A stretch of DNA of 64,000 nucleotides from Devosia crocina (GTDB taxonomy: Bacteria; Pseudomonadota; Alphaproteobacteria; Rhizobiales; Devosiaceae). This document shows, in pieces, positions 1-10,869 of the stretch. Below the pieces are notes generated by a model, which was given only the letters and a program-made list of their open reading frames with translations, did no database searches and was not told the DNA's origin. Position 1 is the stretch's first letter. Each line of letters opens with the position of its first letter. Location of the stretch: the NCBI RefSeq assembly GCF_900116545.1, contig NZ_FPCK01000003.1:248001-312000 (forward strand). Reading direction: 5' to 3'. Position numbers and translations under genes: made by a program.

Positions 1-116
1 CTTTGCGGCAAACATGGTTAAGCACTGTTAACCTGTGGTTTTCCACCCGCTTGCTAATCTCGCGAACAGTGATTCGGGCGACCCCGCCGTGGTGGCGCCA
101 GCATTGGGGAGTTGCC

Positions 117-1517
117 ATGCCGCTTGGGCTGGACAGCACTGTCAGAGCCATGCTTGGCGGCCTTGTGCTGACAGGAGCTCTCGTCTTGCCGCTCTTGGCT
201 CAGACCGAGGCCCAGGCACCTGCTGAAACCCCGACAAGCGCGTCCGAACCGGCTGCCCCTGCTGCTGAGCCCACCGAGCCGGCCACCTCTCCACAGACCA
301 GTGAGGCCACCGCAGACGAGCCGGCTTCTGCCGAAAGCCGCGCCGCCGATCTCGCCGAAGTCGAAGCCTCGCTCGAGCTCAGCCGCGAGCGCATCGACGC
401 GCTCAAGGCCGAGATCGCCGAGATGGAGGGCGATCGCACGCGGCAGAACGCTGCCCTGATCGCCGCCGGACAACGCGTCAAGCTCGCCGAAATTGAAGTC
501 GCCGATGTGGAAGAGCGCCTGTCCAACCTGATCGTTGACGAACTCGACGTGCGCGGACGGCTCGATGGCGCCGATGCCGAGATCGCCAACGTTCTCGCAG
601 CGCTCGAGCGTATTTCGCTCAATCCACCCCCGGCTCTGATCGTTGATCCCACCGATGCTCTGGGTTCGGCACGTGGCGCCATGCTGATTGCCGCCATCGT
701 GCCGCAGCTGCGCGCCCGGGCCGATGCCGTCGCCGCCGATCTCAAGGCACTGATGCTCATCAAGGATCAGGCGCTTGCCGAAGAGGCAACGCTCAAGGCC
801 AACTATGCCGTGCTCGAGGAAGAGCAATTGCGCATCGCCACCTTGATCGCGGCGCGCAAGCAGGGAATCGAAACCGCGGGAGCGGCACTTTCCGCCGAGG
901 AGCAGGCGGCCGTTGACCTTGCCGAACGCGCCAGCACCCTGCGCGAGCTGATTGCCGCCCTTTCGGCCCGGGCCAACCAGACTACATCGCCCACCGCGCC
1001 GGTTGACCCGGACCTGCCGCAGCTGTCCGCAGAGGCCATTGCGCTGGCCTTTGCCAACACTGCCCGCACAGAGCCGGCCGTGCCCTTTCAGTTAGCCCAG
1101 GGCTATCTTGCCCAACCCGCCAATGGTGTGACCGTGGTGCAATTCGGCGCCGGTGACGGCTTTGGCGGCATTTCGCAGGGCCAGTCGATCGTCACCCGCG
1201 CCGATGCCCAGGTGGTCGCTCCCGCCGATGGCTGGGTGCTCTACAAGGGGCCCTATCTCAATTACGGCCAGATCGTCATTCTCAATACGGGCCAGGGTTA
1301 TACTGCACTCCTCGCCGGGCTTGATACGATCTCGATCGATATCGGTCAGTTCGTGCTGATGGGCGAGCCGCTCGGCACGATGGGATCACGCACAATTGGA
1401 CGGACGGTGACGACCAATGCTGGCAACGCCCAGCCGACGCTTTATATTGAACTGCGACAGAACAACGAACCCATCGACCCCGAAGGCTGGTGGGCAGAGA
1501 ACGAACAGACGGGATAA
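117..1517 (+). CDS. EnvC-like murein hydrolase activator (degenerate M23/LytM)
   Basis: Periplasmic factor expected to activate an N-acetylmuramoyl-L-alanine amidase at cell separation. The ATG at 117 is chosen because GGGGAG lies just upstream and it gives a signal peptide (MPLGLDSTVRAMLGGLVLTG onward, ending near LLAQTEAQA). An Ala/Pro/Glu-rich linker follows, then a long Glu/Ala-rich coiled coil (roughly residues 75-290), then a C-terminal LytM fold (about 330-460). No His residues of the M23 HxxxD and HxH motifs are visible in that domain, which fits an activator rather than a hydrolase. The frame stays open upstream to a TTG at position 3, but those residues do not look like an exported protein. 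It is followed 6 bp later by the CtpA gene, so the two are probably one operon. Confidence 0.88.
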   Translation: MPLGLDSTVRAMLGGLVLTGALVLPLLAQTEAQAPAETPTSASEPAAPAAEPTEPATSPQTSEATADEPASAESRAADLAEVEASLELSRERIDALKAEIAEMEGDRTRQNAALIAAGQRVKLAEIEVADVEERLSNLIVDELDVRGRLDGADAEIANVLAALERISLNPPPALIVDPTDALGSARGAMLIAAIVPQLRARADAVAADLKALMLIKDQALAEEATLKANYAVLEEEQLRIATLIAARKQGIETAGAALSAEEQAAVDLAERASTLRELIAALSARANQTTSPTAPVDPDLPQLSAEAIALAFANTARTEPAVPFQLAQGYLAQPANGVTVVQFGAGDGFGGISQGQSIVTRADAQVVAPADGWVLYKGPYLNYGQIVILNTGQGYTALLAGLDTISIDIGQFVLMGEPLGTMGSRTIGRTVTTNAGNAQPTLYIELRQNNEPIDPEGWWAENEQTG

Positions 1518-1523
1518 ATCCAT

Positions 1524-2912
1524 ATGCGCTTGACCACCTTTCGCGCCGCCGTCCTCGGTGTGGCGCTGCTCGTGCCGGCCGTCGGGCTGATTGCACAGGA
1601 TCAGCCGGCACCAGAAGCGCCGGTGGAAGAGCCCAATCCTAGTGGCGAACAGCCCGAGCCATCGGCGGAAGAGCTCGACCGGGAGCCCCGCGACCCCCTT
1701 GAAATCTATGCCGATCTCAACCTTTTCGGCGAGATCTTCGATCGCATCCGCGCCGAATATGTTGATCCGCCGGATGAGGAAGAACTGATCCGCGCTGCGA
1801 TCCAGGGCATGCTTTCCTCGCTCGATCCGCATTCGGGCTATCTGCCGCCCGCTGATTACGACGAAATGCGCCAGGATACATCCGGCCAGTTTGGCGGACT
1901 CGGTATCGAGGTGACAATGGAAGACGGCGTGATCAAGGTGATCTCGCCGATCGACGACACCCCAGCCGCGCGCGCCGGCATTATGGCCAATGACTATATC
2001 ATCGAACTCGACGGCGCCTCGATCCAGGGCCTGACGCTCGATGAAGCCGTGGGCAAGATGCGCGGGCCTATCGGCACCGACATCACCGTGACAGTTGCAC
2101 GCGAGGGCGTCGACCAGCCCCTGACCTTTGAATTGACCCGCGACACCATCGCCATGCGCGCCGTGCGCTGGAGCATGGAAGGCGACGTGGCTATCGTGCG
2201 TCTCTCGCGCTTTTCGGCTCAGGCCTATATCGGCATCGAGAACGCAATCAAGGAAATCTACGAAGAGCGTGACGGCGCCGCACCGGAAGGCATCGTGCTC
2301 GACCTGCGCAACAACCCTGGTGGCCTTGTCGACCAGGCGGTCTTTGTCGCCGACGCCTTCCTCAAGCAGGGCGCCGTCGTGCTGACCCGCGGCCGCACCG
2401 AAAGCGAAAGCGCACGGTATGACGCTCAGCCCGATCCGCTCGACGAGCAGCTTGCCGATGTTCCCATGGTTGTGCTGATCAATGGCGGCTCCGCATCGGC
2501 TGCCGAAATCGTGGCGGGTGCCCTGCAGGATCACAAGCGCGCCACCCTTGTGGGCACGCGCTCCTTTGGCAAGGGTTCGGTGCAGTCGATCATCTCGCTT
2601 GGCCCCGACGGCGCCATGCGCCTGACGACCGCCCGCTACTATACGCCCAATAATCGCTCCATCCAGGCGCTCGGCATCACCCCCGACATCGAAATCCGTC
2701 AGGTCGTGCCCGAGGAGTTCCAGGGCCGCGATGAGATCGTGGGTGAGGCGGGTCTTGCCGGTCACATTACCATCGAGGGTCAGGAAGAAAGCACAGCCGG
2801 CTCTTCGGTCTATGTGCCCCAGGAAGCCGCCGAAGATGCCCAGCTGCAATATGCGATCAAGCTGATCACCGGCGAGGAAACCGACGAGGCTTTCCCTCCC
2901 GTGGCCGAGTAA
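1524..2912 (+). CDS. ctpA: S41 family C-terminal processing peptidase (CtpA)
   Basis: Periplasmic serine protease of the tail-specific/carboxyl-terminal processing family. An N-terminal signal segment and acidic Pro/Glu linker are followed by a PDZ domain (about residues 95-175, with GQFGGLGIE and the GxxxxDxI region) and the S41 catalytic domain. The likely Ser/Lys dyad is S325 in GGSASAAE and K350 in SFGKGS, with the 25-residue spacing known for CtpA. The 462-residue length is typical. It follows the EnvC-like gene at 6 bp; in alphaproteobacteria these two are commonly adjacent, and CtpA-type proteases are known to limit murein hydrolases. A strong terminator-like hairpin follows the stop codon. 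Confidence 0.95.
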   Translation: MRLTTFRAAVLGVALLVPAVGLIAQDQPAPEAPVEEPNPSGEQPEPSAEELDREPRDPLEIYADLNLFGEIFDRIRAEYVDPPDEEELIRAAIQGMLSSLDPHSGYLPPADYDEMRQDTSGQFGGLGIEVTMEDGVIKVISPIDDTPAARAGIMANDYIIELDGASIQGLTLDEAVGKMRGPIGTDITVTVAREGVDQPLTFELTRDTIAMRAVRWSMEGDVAIVRLSRFSAQAYIGIENAIKEIYEERDGAAPEGIVLDLRNNPGGLVDQAVFVADAFLKQGAVVLTRGRTESESARYDAQPDPLDEQLADVPMVVLINGGSASAAEIVAGALQDHKRATLVGTRSFGKGSVQSIISLGPDGAMRLTTARYYTPNNRSIQALGITPDIEIRQVVPEEFQGRDEIVGEAGLAGHITIEGQEESTAGSSVYVPQEAAEDAQLQYAIKLITGEETDEAFPPVAE

Positions 2913-2935
2913 AGCCCAACGCATGCTAAACTCAA

Positions 2936-2970
2936 GGCGCTCCGGCCTGATTCGCCGGGGCGCCTTTCTT
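2936..2970 (+). terminator. Rho-independent terminator after ctpA
   Basis: GGCGCTCCGGC pairs with GCCGGGGCGCC around a short loop (one G-T wobble) and runs into TTTCTT. It separates the EnvC/CtpA unit from the deacetylase gene that starts 30 bp later, so that gene probably has its own promoter or depends on read-through. Confidence 0.75.
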
Positions 2971-3001
2971 GTGAACCCCTTGTTCGGGCCGGATCGCCGC
3001 C

Positions 3002-4135
3002 ATGGCCAATGACCTTTCAACGCCCCTGACCGGTCGCAAGCAGCGGGCGCAAAGCCGCCTCGGGCGTCCGCATCTTCCTCTTGCCCGTATCTTCTTCGGT
3101 CTGATCGCCATAATCGTCATTGGCGTGGTGGCGCGGCTGATCCTGGTCGAGGACCCGATGGGTGGGCGACCCAGCATGGAAGCAGGGATCGTCGAGACGC
3201 GCGTGGGCAACAGCGTCGCTGACAACAGCGCCACGGGCCCTGCAACGATCACTGCGGATCCGCACCAGACCCTGGCGCATAACACGACGGCGCCGGCCCT
3301 CATGCCGCAAGAGGCATCTACCGTCCCGCTCGAAACGGCAAGCGGCGGCTCGCTTGCTCTCGTGCCGGACCTTGTGGAAGAAACTGCCAATGGCCCCATT
3401 CCGCGCATGTCCGGCGCCGGTGAGCGGCCGTTCGACGCCTATCGCTATACCGCAGGTGCTGTTGGTACCGGCCCGCGCATCGCGCTGATCGTGACGGGCC
3501 TCGGCATCAACGAACAGGGCTCGCTCGATGCCATTGCTCAATTGCCCGATCTCGTCACTCTGGCCTTCGCTCCATACGGCAAAGCCTTGGAAAAGACGGT
3601 CGGAGTGGCTCGTGGCGGCGGTCACGAGGTCATGCTCGAAGTGCCGCTTGAACCCTTTGACTACCCTCAAAACGATCCGGGTCCGCACACCCTCCTTACC
3701 GGGGAACCGCCGCGGCAAAATCTCGATAAGCTCTTCTGGCTCATGGCCCGATTTGGCGGCTATTTCGGTGTCATCAATAATATGGGCGCCCGCTTCACCG
3801 CCTCGGCGGCAGATTTCAACCCGATCATGGAAGAGCTCGGCGCACGCGGCCTGGGCTATATCGACGATGGATCCTCGAACCGATCGGTGTCTCAGCAGCT
3901 GGCAGGATCCAATGAGGTGCCCTATGCGCGGGCTCGGATATTGGTGGACGCCAACCCCGCGCGTGCATCCATTCTCTCCACGCTCGCCAGCCTTGAAACG
4001 GAAGCACTGGAACATGGCAGTGCAATCGGTATTGTCAGCGCATTGCCCATTTCCATTCAGACGATCTCTGAATGGTCGGCCGAACTCGATGCCAAGGGCA
4101 TCGAACTGGTGCCCGCCAGCGCGTTGATGCAATAG
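3002..4135 (+). CDS. Divergent polysaccharide deacetylase (YibQ/DUF610 family)
   Basis: Membrane-anchored periplasmic protein of the divergent polysaccharide deacetylase family (COG2861), a NodB-like fold. One transmembrane segment sits near residues 25-45 (LARIFFGLIAIIVIGVVARL), then a low-complexity linker, then the catalytic-fold domain from about residue 155 (RIALIVTGLGINEQGSLDAI), with EVMLEVPLEPFDYPQNDPGP, NNMGARFTA and the GLGYIDDGSS stretch typical of the family. Substrate is not established for this family. Neighbouring EnvC, CtpA and RppH genes form a grouping seen in many Rhizobiales, which suggests a cell-envelope role (inference). Confidence 0.88.
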   Translation: MANDLSTPLTGRKQRAQSRLGRPHLPLARIFFGLIAIIVIGVVARLILVEDPMGGRPSMEAGIVETRVGNSVADNSATGPATITADPHQTLAHNTTAPALMPQEASTVPLETASGGSLALVPDLVEETANGPIPRMSGAGERPFDAYRYTAGAVGTGPRIALIVTGLGINEQGSLDAIAQLPDLVTLAFAPYGKALEKTVGVARGGGHEVMLEVPLEPFDYPQNDPGPHTLLTGEPPRQNLDKLFWLMARFGGYFGVINNMGARFTASAADFNPIMEELGARGLGYIDDGSSNRSVSQQLAGSNEVPYARARILVDANPARASILSTLASLETEALEHGSAIGIVSALPISIQTISEWSAELDAKGIELVPASALMQ

Positions 4136-4144
4136 AGACCGATC

Positions 4145-4678
4145 ATGCCAGCACTTGCCGACCGTGACGCCCTGCCCTATCGCGACTGCGTAGGCATCGC
4201 GCTGTTTAACCCCCGCGGCGAAGTCTTCATCGGCCGGCGCAGAAGCGAGACCGATCCGGAAAAGACAGCTCAGACCATCGAGGCTCCCTGGCAGATGCCG
4301 CAGGGCGGGATCGACAAGGGCGAGGACCCGCTACGGGCGGCACTGCGCGAACTCCACGAGGAAACCTCGGTAAGATCGGTCAGCCTTCTTGCCGAAGCAC
4401 CGGAATGGATCCTTTACGATCTGCCCGATGAAGCGATCGGCAAGGCGCTCGGCGGCAGATATCGCGGCCAGCGCCAGCGCTGGTTCGCCTTTGCCTTTAC
4501 TGGCCATGACAGCGAAATCGACGTCGAAGCGCCTGGCGGCGGCAAGTTCAAGGCCGAGTTCGACGCGTGGCGCTGGGAGCGCCTGTCGCGCACGCCATCC
4601 CTGATCGTGCCGTTCAAGCGCGACGCCTATAACCAGGTAGTCGCCGCCTTCGCCGATATTCCGCAGCGCTTTTCCTGA
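4145..4678 (+). CDS. rppH: RNA pyrophosphohydrolase RppH (Nudix)
   Basis: Removes pyrophosphate from 5'-triphosphorylated RNA and so starts mRNA decay; cytoplasmic. The Nudix box is intact at residues 54-76 ([20 protein letters not shown]), preceded by PWQMPQ, which is characteristic of RppH/IalA. Length (177 aa) and the C-terminal [11 protein letters not shown] segment match the family. The gene starts 9 bp after the deacetylase stop and ends 10 bp before the racemase start, so it is in the same transcription unit. Confidence 0.95.
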   Translation: MPALADRDALPYRDCVGIALFNPRGEVFIGRRRSETDPEKTAQTIEAPWQMPQGGIDKGEDPLRAALRELHEETSVRSVSLLAEAPEWILYDLPDEAIGKALGGRYRGQRQRWFAFAFTGHDSEIDVEAPGGGKFKAEFDAWRWERLSRTPSLIVPFKRDAYNQVVAAFADIPQRFS

Positions 4679-4688
4679 GAGATAACCA

Positions 4689-5375
4689 ATGAAGACCATT
4701 GGCCTTGTGGGTGGGATGAGCTGGGAATCGACCGCGCATTACTACCGCATCCTCAATTCCGAAGCGGCCAGGTGCCTAGGCGGGCTTCATTCGGCCCCGC
4801 TCTTGATCCATTCGCTCGATTTTGCTGGCATTGCAGCCCTCCAGACGGAGGGAAAGTGGGACGAGGCTGGCGCCGTGCTCAATGACTCTGCGCGACGGCT
4901 TGCAGACGCCGGAGCCGAAGTGATCGGGCTTGCGACCAACACCATGCACCTTGTGGCCGATGCGATGATGGAAGGGGTTTCAGCGCCCTTTGTCCATATT
5001 GCCGAGCCGACAGCCGATGCGCTGCTCGAGGATGGTCATGCGACCATCGGGCTTCTCGGCACGCGCTTCACCATGGAAATGGGTTTTTATCGCGAGCGGC
5101 TCGAGGCGCGCGGAATGACGGTGCTGGTTCCGGAGGTCGACCGGACCAATCTCAACGCCATCATTTTCGAAGAACTCTGCCGCGGCATCGTCCGCGACGA
5201 ATCGCGAAAGACCTATGTCGAGGCCATTGGCAGGCTGGCCGCGCGGGGTGCCAGTGCAGTTATTCTCGGCTGCACCGAAATCGGCATGCTGATCGACGAT
5301 AGCGTCAGTCCGATCCCGACCTATGACACGACGGATCTGCATGCCAAGGCGCTCGTGAGTGCCGCGTTGGCGTGA
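4689..5375 (+). CDS. Aspartate/glutamate racemase family protein
   Basis: Cofactor-independent amino-acid racemase fold (228 aa). The N terminus GLVGGMSWESTAHYYR and the two cysteine regions expected for the family are partly visible: the second is GCTEIGML near residue 197, but the first conserved position reads ATNTMH (Asn-Thr where classic aspartate racemases have Asn-Thr after a Cys-containing segment). One catalytic Cys may therefore be replaced by Thr, as in the YgeA-like broad-specificity branch. Substrate cannot be read from sequence. It is the last gene of the co-directional run and converges on the ATP synthase operon. Confidence 0.85.
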   Translation: MKTIGLVGGMSWESTAHYYRILNSEAARCLGGLHSAPLLIHSLDFAGIAALQTEGKWDEAGAVLNDSARRLADAGAEVIGLATNTMHLVADAMMEGVSAPFVHIAEPTADALLEDGHATIGLLGTRFTMEMGFYRERLEARGMTVLVPEVDRTNLNAIIFEELCRGIVRDESRKTYVEAIGRLAARGASAVILGCTEIGMLIDDSVSPIPTYDTTDLHAKALVSAALA

Positions 5376-5409
5376 GGCAATTTACTCTCACAAACGTTTT
5401 CTCGATCGC

Positions 5410-5485
5410 GTGTCATCCCGGCGAAGGCCGGGATCCATCTCGAGATCTCAGGATGGGCCCGGCTTTCGCCGGGGTGACAATCGAA
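5410..5485. repeat. Extragenic palindromic repeat (CCCGGC type)
   Basis: TCATCCCGGCGAAGGCCGGG is a self-complementary element. A second half-related copy (GGGCCCGGCTTTCGCCGGGG) follows within 50 bases. Elements of this type are dispersed in many Rhizobiales and related genomes. It lies between convergent genes and may fold into a bidirectional transcript end. Confidence 0.6.
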
Positions 5486-5522
5486 GACCGGGATGGGTGA
5501 ATTCGAATAAACCGTTGAAAGC

Positions 5523-5546
5523 AAAAAAGGCTGCCTTGCGGCAGCC
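5523..5546 (-). terminator. Rho-independent terminator of the atp operon
   Basis: On the minus strand GGCTGCC-GCAA-GGCAGCC is followed by a run of six T. It lies about 30 bases after the atpC stop codon. Confidence 0.85.
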
Positions 5547-5574
5547 CTTCGTGATCTTCGGGAGCCGGCGCGCC

Positions 5575-5997
5575 TTAGTGGATGTGAGCGCCGTTGAGCT
5601 GTTCGGCTTCGAGGGCCAGATTGAGCAGGCCACTAACGAAGAGCTGGGCATAGGACTTGTCGTCGGGCGTTTCGGCACGCGAGAGTTCTTCCTCGGCCGC
5701 CTTGATCTGGGCCTGGAGGTCGGCGTGATCGAATTCGGAGAAGGGCACGGATTCTTCGGCAAGGATCGTCAGGCCTTCGGGCGAGACATCGGCAAAGCCG
5801 CCGCGAACGAAAAAGATCTCGGCGGAATTGTCGCCGGTCACGGTGATGAACCCGGCACGCAGCGTCGTCATGAAGGGAGCATGGTCCGCCATGACCGTGA
5901 AATAGCCTTCGGTGCCCGGCACTGTGACCGACTGGACGGTCTGCGACACGAGCAGGCGTTCGGGCGATACGATCTCGATCTTGAGGCCTTCAGCCAT
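5575..5997 (-). CDS. atpC: F1 ATP synthase epsilon subunit
   Basis: Central-stalk subunit of F1, coupling and regulating ATP synthesis. The N-terminal beta-sandwich is clear (KIEIVSPERLLVSQTVQSVT, TVMADHAPFMTTL), followed by a helical C terminus (ADLQAQIKAAEEELSRA). At 140 aa it is of normal length. It is the last gene of atpHAGDC on the minus strand, 86 bp after atpD, and is followed by a terminator. Confidence 0.96.
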   Translation of the reverse strand: MAEGLKIEIVSPERLLVSQTVQSVTVPGTEGYFTVMADHAPFMTTLRAGFITVTGDNSAEIFFVRGGFADVSPEGLTILAEESVPFSEFDHADLQAQIKAAEEELSRAETPDDKSYAQLFVSGLLNLALEAEQLNGAHIH

Positions 5998-6083
5998 GAT
6001 TTTGGTCCCTTAGCAGAGAAAACCCGAGGAAACGGGCCTGTGCGCCGGGCCCGCCGCAAGCGGCGGGCCCGAATTGCGAAAGC

Positions 6084-7544
<1,461 letters not shown>

Positions 7545-8435
7545 TTAGAGCGCTTCCGCGCCCGAGATGATTTCGATGAGTTCTTTGGTGATCTGGGCCT
7601 GACGCTGGCGGTTATAGCTCAGCTGCAGCTTTCCGATCATTTCGCCGGCATTGCGGGTCGCATTGTCCATGGCGGACATCTGCGCACCGTAGAACGAGGC
7701 GCTGTTTTCGAGCATGGCGCGGAAGACCTGCACGCTGATATTGCGCGGCAGAAGATCTTCGACGATCGCTTCTTCGCTCGGCTCGTATTCGTAGATGACG
7801 GCGGAGTTGTTGACGATCTCGCCTTCGCCTTCGACGTGCTCGATCTTGGCCGGGATGATCTGCGTTGCGGTCGGAACCTGGCTGATCACCGAGTTGAACT
7901 TGGCAAAGAACAGGGTCGCGACGTCGAATTCGCCGGCGGCAAACAGAGCCTGGACCTTCTGGCTGACTTCGCTGGCTTGGGCAAAGCCGATGCTTTTGAC
8001 GTCACGATAGCTGATCGTCTCGATGATCTTGTCGGCGAACTGGCGCTTTAGGATATCGTGACCCTTGCGGCCAACGGTCAGGAACTTGACGGTCTTGCCT
8101 TCAGCCAGGAGCTTGTTGGCGTGATCGCGCGCCAGACGCGCGATCGAGGAATTGAAGCCGCCCGCCAGTCCACGCTCGCCGGTGGCAACGATCAGCAGAT
8201 GCACCTGGTCCTTGCCATTGCCGCCAAGAAGCACGGGAGCATCGGACTGGCCATCGTAAACGGCAGCCAGGCTCGACAGCACCCGGCCCATGCGCTCGGC
8301 ATAGGGACGTGCAGCTTCCGCAGCATCCTGGGCGCGACGCAGCTTTGCCGCCGCCACCATCTGCATGGCCTTGGTGATCTTCTGGGTCGATCTCACCGAG
8401 TCGATCCGGTTCTTTAGGTCCTTTAGCGACGGCAT
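7545..8435 (-). CDS. atpG: F1 ATP synthase gamma subunit
   Basis: Rotor subunit of F1. The N-terminal coiled-coil helix ([35 protein letters not shown]) and the C-terminal helix ([20 protein letters not shown]) that together form the asymmetric shaft are both present. At 296 aa it is slightly longer than the E. coli protein, as is usual in alphaproteobacteria. It lies between atpA (22 bp) and atpD. Confidence 0.97.
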   Translation of the reverse strand: MPSLKDLKNRIDSVRSTQKITKAMQMVAAAKLRRAQDAAEAARPYAERMGRVLSSLAAVYDGQSDAPVLLGGNGKDQVHLLIVATGERGLAGGFNSSIARLARDHANKLLAEGKTVKFLTVGRKGHDILKRQFADKIIETISYRDVKSIGFAQASEVSQKVQALFAAGEFDVATLFFAKFNSVISQVPTATQIIPAKIEHVEGEGEIVNNSAVIYEYEPSEEAIVEDLLPRNISVQVFRAMLENSASFYGAQMSAMDNATRNAGEMIGKLQLSYNRQRQAQITKELIEIISGAEAL

Positions 8436-8457
8436 TGCCTGTCGTCTCCTTCAGGCT

Positions 8458-9993
<1,536 letters not shown>

Positions 9994-10554
9994 TTATCCG
10001 ACCTCTTTCATGGCGACTTTCATCGCGGCGAGCTTTGTCTTGATTGAAGAATCGATCATCTGGCTGCCGACCTTCACCTGAAGGCCACCAATCAGGGTGG
10101 GATCGACGAATTGATTGAGCGTCACGGCCTTGCCCAGCTTGGCCTTGAGCGTTTCGCTGAGGGCCGATGCCTGTTCGGCGCTGAGCGGCGCGGCCGAAGT
10201 CACGTCCGCCGTGGTTTCACCGCGTGCGGCTGCAGCCAGCTCGCGGAAACCGACGATGATGGCATCAAGCGCGAAAAGGCGGCCGTTCCGCGCAACGAGA
10301 CGCAGGAAATTGGCGACCAGCGGATTGACCTGGGCCTTGGCAAGGATCGCGTCGAGCGCGCTGGCCTTGGCATCGCCGGAAATCACCGGGGAGCGCAGAT
10401 AGCGCGAGAAATCGTCGCTTTCACCGATCAGGCGGGAAATATCGGAAAGGCCGGTTTCGACCGATGCCAGTTGATTCTCGCTCTGCGCAAGATCGAACAG
10501 CGCCGACGCATATGGCCGCGCGATCTGGGTAAGCACTGAATTCTGCGCTGCCAA
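9994..10554 (-). CDS. atpH: F1 ATP synthase delta subunit
   Basis: Peripheral-stalk subunit linking F1 to F0 b subunits (OSCP homologue). The N-terminal helical domain (ARPYASALFDLAQSENQL) and the C-terminal family signature (VDPTLIGGLQVKVGSQMIDSS) are clear. The start is a TTG at 10554: this gives 186 aa, the normal family length, with GAGGGTGAAG close upstream. The frame continues 28 codons further to an ATG, but those residues look unrelated to the family. It is the first gene of the F1 operon; F0 genes are not in the window. Confidence 0.93.
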   Translation of the reverse strand: MAAQNSVLTQIARPYASALFDLAQSENQLASVETGLSDISRLIGESDDFSRYLRSPVISGDAKASALDAILAKAQVNPLVANFLRLVARNGRLFALDAIIVGFRELAAAARGETTADVTSAAPLSAEQASALSETLKAKLGKAVTLNQFVDPTLIGGLQVKVGSQMIDSSIKTKLAAMKVAMKEVG

Positions 10555-10869
10555 TGTCGCTTCACCCTCTGTGTGTGGCTGCCTGCAGCTCCGAGCCGCG
10601 GCAACTTTTTGTAACGTTTGGGACGTGTCCGGAAACAAGGGCCCAAGTCGGACTACCCCTAGCCGGACCCCTTTAAAAGTCGGCTCGCTCTAACACAAGC
10701 CAAGCGCCCCATGCAAGGCTGGCAGACAGGATTCAGCGGGAGCGAAAATGTCGCAGTCTGATCGCGTCGGCCGATGGACGCGGGATGCGTTCATTGCCGG
10801 CAAAAAACCAGGCGAAAAGCGCACCTAAAGAATGCGAGGCTGGGCCGGCTACTACTGTGGGCCGGCACC
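10555..10869. other. Intergenic region upstream of atpH (atp promoter region)
   Basis: Roughly 315 bases without a convincing gene, between the atpH start and the priA stop, both minus-strand genes. It must hold the promoter of atpHAGDC. On the minus strand a TTGTGT followed at 15-16 bases by TTTAAA around 10670-10695 could be a weak sigma-70 promoter, but I would not rely on it. Confidence 0.35.

Noticed and set aside
1386..3020. 544-codon minus-strand frame opposite ctpA
   Set aside because: Antisense shadow of a certain protease gene; it also runs through the terminator.
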